Shown here in pieces: positions 15,329 to 23,275 of a stretch of DNA of 32,620 nt (positions within the stretch are counted from its first letter, which is position 1; each line of letters starts with the position of its first letter). This DNA comes from an uncultured Acidobacteriota bacterium (lineage in GTDB: Bacteria > Acidobacteriota > Vicinamibacteria > Vicinamibacterales > UBA2999). Position numbers and translations under genes: made by a program. Location: positions 20,600-53,219 of the forward strand of contig CADEFD010000015.1 of assembly GCA_902826515.1 (NCBI GenBank). Direction: 5' to 3'. The notes below the pieces were generated by a model. It was not told the DNA's origin, made no database searches, and saw nothing but the letters and a program-made list of their open reading frames with translations.

Positions 15329-17169
15329 CCGGGGGAGCGCATCGCGCGCCGCGAATACCCGCGCGTTTCTGGCACGGCTGGGGCGACCGCGCCGCCGCGC
15401 TGCGCCACGTGCCCGCGCTCCTGCGCCTCGTCTGGACGTCCGGTCGAGGCGTGGTGGCCGGCGCGTGGGCCTGCCGGATCGCCGGCGCTCTTATTCCCGC
15501 CGCGATGCTCGCCGTTTCGAAGCGGATCTTCGACGCCGTGCAGGTGGTGTCCGCCGGCGGTGGCCTGCCGCCCGAGTTCTGGGGGCTGGTCGCCGCGGAG
15601 GGCGCGCTGGCGCTGCTCGGCGGCCTGCTGGGCCGGGCCACGGGATTCCTCGACGGCCTGCTCGCCGATCGCTTCACGCGTCACATCAGCCTGCGCCTCA
15701 TGGCGCACGGGGCCAGCCTCGACCTGATGACGTACGAAAGTCCGGCGTTTCAGGACACGCTCGAGCGGGCCCGCCAGCAAGCCACCGATCGGGTGGCGAT
15801 GGTACACGCGATCGGTTCGGTGGCGCAGCAGCTCATCGTGTTCGCGTCGCTGTCGCTGACGCTCCTGTACTTCTCGCCGTGGCTGCTGCTCGCGCTCGTG
15901 CTCGGCGTCGTGCCGGCGTTCATCGGCGAGAGCCACTATGCATTTCTGGGCTACTCGCTCGGCCTCCGGCAGACGCCGGCCCGTCGCCGCCTCGACTACC
16001 TGCGCACGCTCGGCACGAGCAAGGACTCGGCGAAGGAGCTGAAGCTGTTCCATCTGGGCGGCTTCGTCACGCGCGAGTACGAACGCGTCTCGAATGAACT
16101 CTACGGAGAGAACCTCGCGCTCAGCCGGCGGCACCTGTTCGCCGGGGCGTGGTTGTCCACGATCAGCACCGGGAGCTACTACGCCGCCTACGCGTATGTC
16201 GTGTACCAGACCGTGCAGGGCCAGCTGACCTGGGGCACGCTGCAACTGCTGGCCGGCAGCATCGCCGGCGCCACGGCCAGCGTGCAGTCGATATTCTCCA
16301 CGGTCTCGAATATCGCCGACCAGGCGCTGTTCCTCACCGACCTCGTGGCGTTCTTCGACGTGACGCCCGGCATCGCCGCCGCGCCGTCCCGCTGCCTGCC
16401 GGCGCCGCGTCCGATTCGCGACGGCGTCCTGTTCGAGCGCGTCTCGTTCGCCTACCCGGACAGCGCACGGCCGATCCTGAACGGGCTCGACTTCCGCTTC
16501 AGCTGCGGCGAACGCGTGGCGCTCGTCGGCGAGAACGGCGAGGGCAAGACCACCCTCGTGAAGCTGCTGACGCGGCTCTACGACCCGACGGCCGGGCGCA
16601 TCCTGCTCGACGGCGTGGACCTGCGCGACTACGACGTGGACGACCTGCACCGGATCATCGGCGTGACCTTCCAGGACTTCGTGCGCTACGAGATGACGGC
16701 GCGCGAGAACATCGGCGTCGGGCTGCTCGACGCCGCGGGCGACCAGGCGCGCATCGAACACGCCGCCCGCATGAGTCTGGCGGATGAGGTCATCGACCGG
16801 CTGCCGCATCGCTACGACCAGCTGCTCGGGCGCCGCTTCGAAGGCGGGCAGGACCTGTCGGGCGGCGAATGGCAGCGTCTGGCGCTGGCCCGCGCCTACA
16901 TGCGCGATGCCCAGTTGCTCATCCTCGACGAGCCGACCGCGGCACTCGACGCCCGCGCCGAGGCCGATGTCTTCGACCGGTTCGCCGACCTGGCCGCCGG
17001 AAAGATGGCGCTCCTCATCTCGCACCGCTTCTCGACGGTGCGGATGGCCGACCGCATCGTGGTGCTCGCCGGCGGGCGGATTCACGAAGAGGGCACACAC
17101 GACGACCTGATGGCGCGCGGCGGACGCTACGCCGAGCTGTTCGAGCTGCAGGCCGCGAGTTACCGCTGA
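15325..17169 (+). CDS. ABC exporter half-transporter (fused membrane and ATPase domains), peptide-exporter-like
   Basis: A 614-residue protein that would work as a dimer in the inner membrane. The N-terminal ~350 residues hold about six hydrophobic segments. The ATPase domain is complete: Walker A GENGEGKTT (402-410), Q-loop VTFQDF, signature LSGGEWQRLALARA (from 511), Walker B LLILDEP (531-537) and H-switch His567 (LISHRF). The wording FQDFVRYEMTARENIG resembles exporters of the lantibiotic/peptide type, but no precursor peptide gene is seen nearby. There is no N-terminal C39 peptidase domain. The GTG start overlaps the M23 stop (GTGA), so the two are translationally coupled. The cargo is unknown; a link to cell-wall or periplasmic function is suggested only by its neighbour. 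Confidence 0.93.
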   Translation: MTGGAHRAPRIPARFWHGWGDRAAALRHVPALLRLVWTSGRGVVAGAWACRIAGALIPAAMLAVSKRIFDAVQVVSAGGGLPPEFWGLVAAEGALALLGGLLGRATGFLDGLLADRFTRHISLRLMAHGASLDLMTYESPAFQDTLERARQQATDRVAMVHAIGSVAQQLIVFASLSLTLLYFSPWLLLALVLGVVPAFIGESHYAFLGYSLGLRQTPARRRLDYLRTLGTSKDSAKELKLFHLGGFVTREYERVSNELYGENLALSRRHLFAGAWLSTISTGSYYAAYAYVVYQTVQGQLTWGTLQLLAGSIAGATASVQSIFSTVSNIADQALFLTDLVAFFDVTPGIAAAPSRCLPAPRPIRDGVLFERVSFAYPDSARPILNGLDFRFSCGERVALVGENGEGKTTLVKLLTRLYDPTAGRILLDGVDLRDYDVDDLHRIIGVTFQDFVRYEMTARENIGVGLLDAAGDQARIEHAARMSLADEVIDRLPHRYDQLLGRRFEGGQDLSGGEWQRLALARAYMRDAQLLILDEPTAALDARAEADVFDRFADLAAGKMALLISHRFSTVRMADRIVVLAGGRIHEEGTHDDLMARGGRYAELFELQAASYR

Positions 17170-17181
17170 CCGGCGCGCGCG

Positions 17182-18321
17182 TCAGGTGCTGAAGAGCCGC
17201 GTGACGGTCCAGTAGACGCCCACCGCCGCGATCGCGAGCGAGGCCGGCACGACGACACGGGATCGGTACCACGGCCGGTCGCGCCACCAGCCCACGGCGA
17301 GCGCCACGGCGGCGATCACGGTGAGCTGTCCGGCTTCGACGCCGAGGTTGAAGCCCAGCAGGCCAAGCGCGACGTCGGCGCGCGGCAGCTGCAGTCCCGT
17401 GAGCACGCCGGCAAAGCCGAGGCCGTGCAGCAGTCCGAACAGGAAGACGAGCGCGACGCGCGCTGGCGTGAGCTGGCGCGTCCGCAGGTTCTCCACGGCC
17501 ACGTAGACGATCGAGAGCGCGATGAGCGGCTCGACCACGGCCGCGGGCAGTGCCACCACGCCGTAGAGGGCGAGGCCAAGGGTAATCGAGTGGGCAACGG
17601 TGAACGTGGTCACCTGCACGAGCACCGGGCGAAGGCGCGCCGCCAGCAGGAACAGCCCGACGACGAAGAGGATGTGATCGAGCCCCTTCGGCAGGATGTG
17701 GGTGTAGCCGAGCACGAGATACTCGGCGAGGCGGGCGGCGAGCGAGGGCCGCGCGAACGGGCCACCGAGTGGCAGGGACGTGCTCCACGCGTCGCCCTGC
17801 ACCCATTCCGTGCGCGTCGATCCGTCCGCCAGGGTGATCGTGAAGGGATACGGATCCGCCACCATCCCGTAATACCAGCGGACGCGCCGCGCCCCGGGCG
17901 GCATCCGCCCGCTGAGCGTGTAGGCGGCGAGCGCGAACTGTCCGGCGGGCACGTCGGCCGGGGGTGGGGAGTAGACGCTCGTCGTCGGCCGCACCTCATG
18001 GCTTTCGGTGGCGCCGTCCGGGTCCGCCATCTCCACGAAGAGCACGACGCGGTCGAGGGCTTCCCGGGCGAGCGCCGCCAGCCTGGCGTCGCGCGTCTCC
18101 GGGGTGCCCGCCTCGGCCGGCACCCCTCCGGCAAACGATTCCATGCGCAGCAGCAGCCAGGCCGGATCGTGGGCGAGGCGCAGCGTGAAGGCGCCGTCCG
18201 CGGCCAGCGCGAGGTGCACGGTGGTGCGCTCCAGGTCGTGCGCCGTCACCCGGACCGCCAGCACCAGCGCCGCCACGGCCGCGCCTGCGGCCCACCGCCG
18301 GGCCTGCCGCGCGCCGGACAT
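17182..18321 (-). CDS. HupE/UreJ-family membrane protein
   Basis: A 379-residue protein with a signal-like first helix (residues ~10-27), an extracytoplasmic beta-rich domain (~28-190) and about six C-terminal membrane helices. The membrane part carries the family's polar motifs: LGYTHILPKGLDHILFVVGLFLL, TTFTVAHSITLGLALYG, FLFGLLHGLGFAGVL and FNLGVEAGQL. His and Asp in these helices are thought to bind metal in HupE and UreJ, which are linked to nickel or cobalt uptake. This longer form with an N-terminal domain is common in environmental bacteria and is uncharacterised. There is no hydrogenase or urease in the window. It is divergent from the cytochrome c-copper fusion gene (82 bases between starts) and converges with the ABC transporter. 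Confidence 0.85.
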   Translation of the reverse strand: MSGARQARRWAAGAAVAALVLAVRVTAHDLERTTVHLALAADGAFTLRLAHDPAWLLLRMESFAGGVPAEAGTPETRDARLAALAREALDRVVLFVEMADPDGATESHEVRPTTSVYSPPPADVPAGQFALAAYTLSGRMPPGARRVRWYYGMVADPYPFTITLADGSTRTEWVQGDAWSTSLPLGGPFARPSLAARLAEYLVLGYTHILPKGLDHILFVVGLFLLAARLRPVLVQVTTFTVAHSITLGLALYGVVALPAAVVEPLIALSIVYVAVENLRTRQLTPARVALVFLFGLLHGLGFAGVLTGLQLPRADVALGLLGFNLGVEAGQLTVIAAVALAVGWWRDRPWYRSRVVVPASLAIAAVGVYWTVTRLFST

Positions 18322-18391
18322 GGCGGGTATTCTACCGGCCGCTGCCTGCGTTAGACTTGGCCGTTCGGTGCGTGCCCGGTCCAAACTTCTC

Positions 18392-18397
18392 GGGGAG
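18392..18397 (+). promoter_or_regulatory. Ribosome-binding site of the cytochrome c-copper fusion gene
   Basis: GGGGAG lies six bases before ATG at 18404 and fixes that start, which also begins the signal peptide. A weak -10-like TAGACT is seen about 40 bases upstream. Confidence 0.7.
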
Positions 18398-18403
18398 CCA
18401 TCC

Positions 18404-19837
18404 ATGACGCGTCGCCTGATTGCAGGCCTCATCAGTGTTGCCGGATTCGCTGGCACGGCCGCCGCCCAGTCCGCACCCGCCGCGCCGACCTTCGCGAAGG
18501 ACGTCGCGCCGATCATGTTCGCCAAGTGCGCCAACTGCCATCGCGCCGGCGAGGTGGCGCCGATGTCGCTGCTGTCGTACCAGGAGGCCCGGCCGTGGGC
18601 CAGGGCGATCAAGGCGAAGGTGGCGAGCCGCGAGATGCCGCCCTGGGGCGCCAACCCCGCGCTGTCGCTGCCGATGCGCAACGACGTGAGCCTGAGCGAC
18701 AAGGAAATCGCGACGCTGGTCGCGTGGGCGGATGCCGGCGCGCCGCGCGGCAACGACGCCGACCTGCCGCCGGCGCCGACCTTCGTCGAAGGCTGGACCT
18801 ACGGCCGCGAGCCCGACGTGGTGCTCGAGATGCCGGTCGAGTTCGAGATCCCCGCCGAAGGGGAACTCGGCGTGCAGACGTTCTTCTCGAAGATTCCGTT
18901 CACCGAAGACAAGTTCGCCGAAGTGCTGGAGCTGCGTCCGGGCAACCGCTCGGTCGTGCATCACTCGGGCGTCTTCGTGGTCGATATTCCCGAAGGCTCG
19001 CAGGTCGTGGACGGGCGCCTCGTCGGGCCCGACGGCAAGCCCTTCATCGAGCGCACCGAAGCCGGCCTGCCGAAGACCGATACCGGCACGCTGCCCGGCG
19101 CCTCGAAGCTGCTCTCATGGGTGCCCGGCCGCGGCGTGGACGTGCACCGCGCCGCCGTGGGGAAGCGCATTCCCGCCGGCAAGTACCTGAACTGGCAGCT
19201 CCACTACAACCCCACCGGCACGCCGCAGACGGACCGCTCGCGCCTCGGGATCTGGTTCAACAAGGTGCCGGTCACGCACGAACTGCTCATCCGTCAGGCG
19301 GGTGACCCGCTCGCCACCGACACGGCGTCGGCCTCGCTCTACCGCGCCGAAGGCCAGGAAGTGCTCTACAAGGCGGATACCGGCAGCACGCGGCGCAGCC
19401 GCACCACGCCGAACATCCCGCCGTATGTCGAGAACTGGTCGATCATCGGCATCACGCCGGTCACCGAGCCCATCACGCTCTACGCCATGTCGCCGCACAT
19501 GCACCTGCGCGGCAAGAGCCTGCGCTGGGTGATCGTCTACCCGGACGGCCGCGAGCAGACGATCCTCGACGTGCCGAAGTTCGACTTCAACTGGCAGTTC
19601 AACTACGAGCTCAAGGAGCCGCTGAAGATTCCGGCCGGCAGCAAGATCCTCGGCCTCGGCGTCTACGACAACTCTGTGAAGAACCGCTGGAATCCGGCGC
19701 CGCACCTGCCGGTCTACTGGTCGGAGCAGAGCTGGGACGAGATGTACCAGGCGTTCACCGAATACACGGTCGACAGCCAGGTGCTCTCAGGCCCGGGCGC
19801 GAAGCTCACGACGTCGCAGCAGCCGCGCCAGCGGTAA
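18404..19837 (+). CDS. Periplasmic cytochrome c fused to a PHM-like type II copper monooxygenase domain
   Basis: A 477-residue secreted protein (signal peptide to about residue 21). First comes a small class I-like c-type haem domain (~28-115): CANCH (Cys42, Cys45, His46) and EMPPWG with Met78 as probable sixth haem ligand. The rest matches the two-domain copper fold of peptidylglycine and dopamine monooxygenases. All six copper ligands have candidates: CuH site His186-His187 (SVVHHSGVF) and His267 (WQLHYNPTG); CuM site His365 and His367 (SPHMHLRG) and Met447 (SWDEMYQAF). The haem may replace ascorbate as electron donor; that is inference. Similar fusions occur in environmental genomes with no known substrate. 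It is followed closely by an acyl-CoA synthetase gene (37 bases). Confidence 0.88.
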   Translation: MTRRLIAGLISVAGFAGTAAAQSAPAAPTFAKDVAPIMFAKCANCHRAGEVAPMSLLSYQEARPWARAIKAKVASREMPPWGANPALSLPMRNDVSLSDKEIATLVAWADAGAPRGNDADLPPAPTFVEGWTYGREPDVVLEMPVEFEIPAEGELGVQTFFSKIPFTEDKFAEVLELRPGNRSVVHHSGVFVVDIPEGSQVVDGRLVGPDGKPFIERTEAGLPKTDTGTLPGASKLLSWVPGRGVDVHRAAVGKRIPAGKYLNWQLHYNPTGTPQTDRSRLGIWFNKVPVTHELLIRQAGDPLATDTASASLYRAEGQEVLYKADTGSTRRSRTTPNIPPYVENWSIIGITPVTEPITLYAMSPHMHLRGKSLRWVIVYPDGREQTILDVPKFDFNWQFNYELKEPLKIPAGSKILGLGVYDNSVKNRWNPAPHLPVYWSEQSWDEMYQAFTEYTVDSQVLSGPGAKLTTSQQPRQR

Positions 19838-19874
19838 GCGGCACCGGCGGCCATCCGCCCGCGCGAGGGACACG

Positions 19875-21446
19875 ATGGAGACTCCGCTCAGTCCGCTCGA
19901 GTTCATGCGCCGGGCGCGGCGCCTGTACGCGACGCGCGAGGCGGTCGTGGACGGCGACCTGCGCTGGACCTACGCGCAGTTCTTCGACCATTGCGATCGC
20001 TGGTCGGCGGCGCTGCAGGCGCTCGGCGTCGCCGCGGGCGACCGCGTGGCGTACATCGCGCCGAACACGCACCAGCAGCTCGCCTCGTTCTACGCGGTGC
20101 CGCAGATTGGCGCCGTCCTCGTGCCGATCAACTTCCGGCTCGCGCCGGAGGAATTCGAGTACCTCATCCAGCACAGCGGCGCCACCGTCGTGTGTGTCGA
20201 TCCGGACTACATCGAGGCCGTCGACGCCCTGCGCCCGCGCCTGCCCGGTGTGCGGCACTTCGTGGCGCTCGGCGGCGCCCGCGAGGGGTGGCTCGACTAC
20301 GCCGGGCTGGTGTCGGCCGCCGCGCCGGCGCCGGTGCGCCCGCCGGTGGCCGAGTCGGACCTGCTGACCATCAACTACACGAGCGGCACCACGTCGCGTC
20401 CGAAGGGCGTGATGATCACGCACAGGAACGCCTGGGTGAACGCCGTAGGCATGCTCGTCCACATGCCGATGTCGGCGGCGGATCGGTACCTGTGGACGCT
20501 GCCGATGTTCCACGCCAACGGCTGGACGTTCACGTGGATCGTGACCGCCATCGGCGGACGCCACGTCTGCCTGCGCAAGGTCGAACCCGCGGCCGTCTTC
20601 CGCCTCATCGCGCAGGAGCAGGTCACGTTCCTCTGCGCCGCGCCCACCGTGCTCATCGCCCTGGCGAACGCCCCGGCGGAGGCCAAGACGGGTGTGCCCG
20701 CCGGCGTGCGCGTGCTGACGGCCGGCGCGCCGCCGGCCGCCGCCACGATCCAGCGCATCGAAGACGAACTCGGCTGGGTGGTGACGCAGCTCTATGGCCT
20801 CACCGAAACCTCGCCCCTCATGACCATCTGCGAGCCGCTGCCGGAGCACACCGCGCTCTCGCGCGATGGCCGGGCGCGGCAGAAAGCGCGGCAGGGCGTG
20901 GAGCAGTTGACGGGCGGGGAAGTGCGGGTCATCGGCGCGGAGGGCGCCGAGGTGCCGGCCGACGGCGAGACACGCGGCGAGATCGTCGTGCGCGGCAACG
21001 TGGTGATGGCCGGCTACTACCGCGATCCGGAAGCCACGGCCGCGGTGATGGGCGATGGCTGGTTCCATTCGGGTGATGCCGCCGTCGTGCATCCCGACGG
21101 CTACATCGAGATCCGCGATCGCCTGAAGGACGTCATCATCAGCGGCGGCGAGAACATCTCCTCGGTGGAAGTGGAGGCGACGCTGCTGCGCCACGCGGCC
21201 GTGCTCGAAGCGGCGGTTGTCGGCTTCGCCGACGAGAGGTGGGGCGAAGCGCCGCACGCCTTCATCGTGTTCCGCGCCGGCTGCGAGGCGGCGCCGGCGG
21301 AACTCCGCACCTTCTGCCGCGAACATCTGGCGCACTTCAAGGTGCCGCACAGCTTCTCGCCGGTCGTGGAACTGCCGAAGACGGCCACCGGCAAGATCCA
21401 GAAGTTCGTGCTGCGCAAGGGCCGGCCGAACCTCGCCGCGCAATAG
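19875..21446 (+). CDS. AMP-dependent acyl-CoA synthetase (fatty-acyl-CoA ligase type)
   Basis: A 523-residue cytosolic adenylate-forming enzyme with every core motif: TINYTSGTTSRPKGVMITHRN (ATP phosphate loop), LYGLTETSPLM (adenine-contact motif), DGWFHSGDAAVVHPDGYIEIRDRLKDVIISGGENISSVEVE (hinge and ribose-binding Asp), and LPKTATGKIQKFVLRKG with the catalytic Lys near the C-terminus. Length and layout match medium- and long-chain acyl-CoA synthetases of the FadD/AlkK-like type, but chain length cannot be read. ATG at 19875 follows GAGGGA. A dyad-symmetric element lies after the stop. It may be co-transcribed with the cytochrome c-copper gene before it. Confidence 0.93.
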   Translation: METPLSPLEFMRRARRLYATREAVVDGDLRWTYAQFFDHCDRWSAALQALGVAAGDRVAYIAPNTHQQLASFYAVPQIGAVLVPINFRLAPEEFEYLIQHSGATVVCVDPDYIEAVDALRPRLPGVRHFVALGGAREGWLDYAGLVSAAAPAPVRPPVAESDLLTINYTSGTTSRPKGVMITHRNAWVNAVGMLVHMPMSAADRYLWTLPMFHANGWTFTWIVTAIGGRHVCLRKVEPAAVFRLIAQEQVTFLCAAPTVLIALANAPAEAKTGVPAGVRVLTAGAPPAAATIQRIEDELGWVVTQLYGLTETSPLMTICEPLPEHTALSRDGRARQKARQGVEQLTGGEVRVIGAEGAEVPADGETRGEIVVRGNVVMAGYYRDPEATAAVMGDGWFHSGDAAVVHPDGYIEIRDRLKDVIISGGENISSVEVEATLLRHAAVLEAAVVGFADERWGEAPHAFIVFRAGCEAAPAELRTFCREHLAHFKVPHSFSPVVELPKTATGKIQKFVLRKGRPNLAAQ

Positions 21447-21461
21447 AGCGGCGCGGGTCGA

Positions 21462-21480
21462 CTGCGACATCGTGTCGCAG
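21462..21480 (+). promoter_or_regulatory. Perfect dyad between the acyl-CoA synthetase and DsrE genes
   Basis: CTGCGACA, a three-base TCG centre and TGTCGCAG form an 8-bp perfect inverted repeat. No T-run follows, so it is a weak candidate for an intrinsic terminator. It lies about 24 bases before a -10-like TACGAT (21504-21509), so it could also be an operator. Confidence 0.4.
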
Positions 21481-21515
21481 CCGGGGAACGCCGCTGCGTC
21501 CCGTACGATGCCGGC

Positions 21516-21520
21516 GGAGG
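21516..21520 (+). promoter_or_regulatory. Ribosome-binding site of the DsrE-family gene
   Basis: GGAGG lies six bases before ATG at 21527 and supports that start, which begins a signal peptide. Confidence 0.7.
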
Positions 21521-21526
21521 CCTCCC

Positions 21527-22060
21527 ATGTCTGTCACCCGTCGTGTCGCCGCGTTCTGTTGTGCCGTGCTGCTGTCGTCCGTCGTGCCCGTTGCTGCCCA
21601 GCAGTGGCCCGTGCCCGGCGTGGAGCCGGCGAAGGATGTCCCCGGGGCGAAGGAACTGCCCGATCCGGCCACCGAGTACAAGCTGATCTTCATGGTCGGC
21701 GCGGGGCCGAAGCCCGCCGAGGTCAACCCGACGCTCACGGCGGCCGCCCGCTACCTGAACACTCTCGCCAAGTGGGGCGTGCCGGCGGAGAAGCGGAAGT
21801 TCGTCGTCATGATCCGCGGCGGCATGGACATGATCCTGAAGGACGAGGCCTACCAGAAGAAACACCCCGGCCAGCACAACCCGAACATCGCGATCATCCA
21901 GGCCCTGTCGAAGGCGGGGGTGTCGGTGCGGGTCTGCGGACAGGGTGTACTCGGCCTCAAGTACGAGACCGCCGACATCCTGCCGGAGGTGCAGGTCGAT
22001 CTCTGGGCGCTCTCGACGATGGTGAACTTCGAGCTGAAGGGCTACGTGAAGATCGGCTGA
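21527..22060 (+). CDS. Exported DsrE/DsrF-like family protein
   Basis: A 177-residue protein with a Sec signal peptide (residues 1 to ~25, ending VPVAAQQ) and a DsrE-like domain. Landmarks are YKLIFMVGAGPKPAEVNPTLTAAARYLNTLAKWGVP, FVVMIRGGMDMILKDEAYQKKH, NIAIIQALSKAGVSVRVCGQGV and the closing VQVDLWALSTMVNFELKGYVKI. The single conserved Cys in VRVCGQG is where sulfur-relay relatives carry their sulfur. Secreted single-domain DsrE proteins are common but their role is unknown; binding of a small sulfur or metal species is possible. It may be its own transcription unit. Its stop is three bases from the stop of the convergent beta-barrel gene. Confidence 0.85.
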   Translation: MSVTRRVAAFCCAVLLSSVVPVAAQQWPVPGVEPAKDVPGAKELPDPATEYKLIFMVGAGPKPAEVNPTLTAAARYLNTLAKWGVPAEKRKFVVMIRGGMDMILKDEAYQKKHPGQHNPNIAIIQALSKAGVSVRVCGQGVLGLKYETADILPEVQVDLWALSTMVNFELKGYVKIG

Positions 22061-22063
22061 CGC

Positions 22064-23275
22064 TCAGTGCCGGTGCGCGGTGCCGCTGCCGAAGCGCCCG
22101 TAGTAGCGCACGAAGACGTGCAGCGAGAACGGCCGGCCGTACGATTCCTGCAGGTTGGCCGGCACGCGGTAAGTCGTGACATCCGCGCCGAGACCCAGGC
22201 GGCCGAAGGCGCCGCTCGCGACGTCCTTCACGCCGCCGAGGGTGAACGCGCCGACCCGCGACTGCCGGTGCGTGTGGCCCACGCCGACCGGGTGGAAGCC
22301 GGCGTCGAGGATGTCCTTGTCGAGCCACTCGGCACGCGTGTAGGCGGCCCACGCCGGCGACGGCCGGAACATGGCTTCGGCCAGATACGCCTCGAGGTTG
22401 CCGTGCGCCTCGCGGTTCTGGCCGGCCGCCACCGTGACGGCGAGTGTGCTCGCGCCGCGCGTGCGAGTGTAGGCCAGCGACGCCGTGCGGCGTTCGGCGT
22501 CGTAGGTCGAGAGGCGCTCGGGACGCGTGAGCCATGCCACCGACACCTGCGCGTCCCAGGCGCCGCGCAGGTAACTCACACGCACGGCCTGCGAATCGAG
22601 CCGCCCGAGGTCGAGGTCGGTGCGCTGTTCGTCCGGCTCCTGCCCGCGGAACGCCGCGGCTTCAAGGCCGAGGCCGCGTGCCTCGACGCGGGCGCGCACG
22701 ACGCCGTGGGTGATGTGGGTGGCGTCGAGCTGATGGTGGCTGAGCGGCACCTGCGGGTTCTCGATCGCCGAGGCGCGGTGCATGAAGGGCTGCGGCCCGA
22801 TGGGCGGCCCGCCGACGAACGCCGCGCCCACCGTGAAGCGCGCCGCGCCGATCGCGCGCGCCGTCTCGGCGCCGAGATGCATGGCGAGGTCGTGCGGATG
22901 CTGGTAGTCGATGAGCGGCGCGTTGCCGAAGGTCTCGCCCGTCTGGAACACCTGCGGCGAGCCGAGGTCGGCGAGCGTGAAGGGCTCGAGGGTGCCGCCG
23001 GCGATGATCGTGGTCGTCCACGCGCCGGTCGCGCGCGCCGCCGTGGCCATCAGCCAGTTCTGCGACTCCCAGGCGTCGAAGTCGGTGAACTTCCGGTCCT
23101 GCCGGTTGTAGCCGGCGAAGATGTTGGTTTCGACCCGCCACTGCCAGGCGGCGGACATCGACGCGTCGTGCACGTGCCGGTCGGGCGTTGCCGGCGTGGT
23201 CTGCGCGGCTGCCCGGGTCGTGCTCACGAGCACCACGCCGAGGACGGCGAGTGCGTGAGCCAGGCGGCGGGTCAC
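22064..23275 (-). CDS. Predicted outer-membrane beta-barrel protein of an uncharacterised, His-rich family
   Basis: A 403-residue protein with a signal peptide (ALAVLGVVLVSTTRAAAQ) and a body of alternating strands that looks like a beta-barrel, including the C-terminal SLHVFVRYYGRFGSG. It carries His-rich landmarks that I recall from one family of unnamed proteins: FQTGETFGNAPLIDYQHPHDLAMHLG, FMHRASAIENPQVPLSHHQLDATHITHGVV and FRGQEPDEQRTDLDLGRLDSQAVRVSYL. That family often sits near copper or metal genes, and here the upstream partner is a cupredoxin. The GTG start overlaps the cupredoxin stop by four bases (GTGA), so the pair is translationally coupled. A role in metal binding or passage is a guess from context. 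Confidence 0.75.
   Translation of the reverse strand: MTRRLAHALAVLGVVLVSTTRAAAQTTPATPDRHVHDASMSAAWQWRVETNIFAGYNRQDRKFTDFDAWESQNWLMATAARATGAWTTTIIAGGTLEPFTLADLGSPQVFQTGETFGNAPLIDYQHPHDLAMHLGAETARAIGAARFTVGAAFVGGPPIGPQPFMHRASAIENPQVPLSHHQLDATHITHGVVRARVEARGLGLEAAAFRGQEPDEQRTDLDLGRLDSQAVRVSYLRGAWDAQVSVAWLTRPERLSTYDAERRTASLAYTRTRGASTLAVTVAAGQNREAHGNLEAYLAEAMFRPSPAWAAYTRAEWLDKDILDAGFHPVGVGHTHRQSRVGAFTLGGVKDVASGAFGRLGLGADVTTYRVPANLQESYGRPFSLHVFVRYYGRFGSGTAHRH

Noticed and set aside
15121..17100. 659-codon minus-strand frame opposite the ABC exporter
   Set aside because: The opposite strand encodes a full set of ABC motifs; this frame is a shadow.
15325..17169. A peptide natural-product cluster around the ABC exporter
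   Set aside because: No precursor peptide or modifying enzyme seen; the flavoprotein and peptidase alone do not support it.
19806..21470. 554-codon minus-strand frame opposite the acyl-CoA synthetase
   Set aside because: No recognisable domain, and it reads antisense to a complete enzyme.
21462..21480. Calling the dyad a BlaI-type operator
   Set aside because: The spacing and bases only loosely resemble such sites, and no BlaI-like gene is present in the window.
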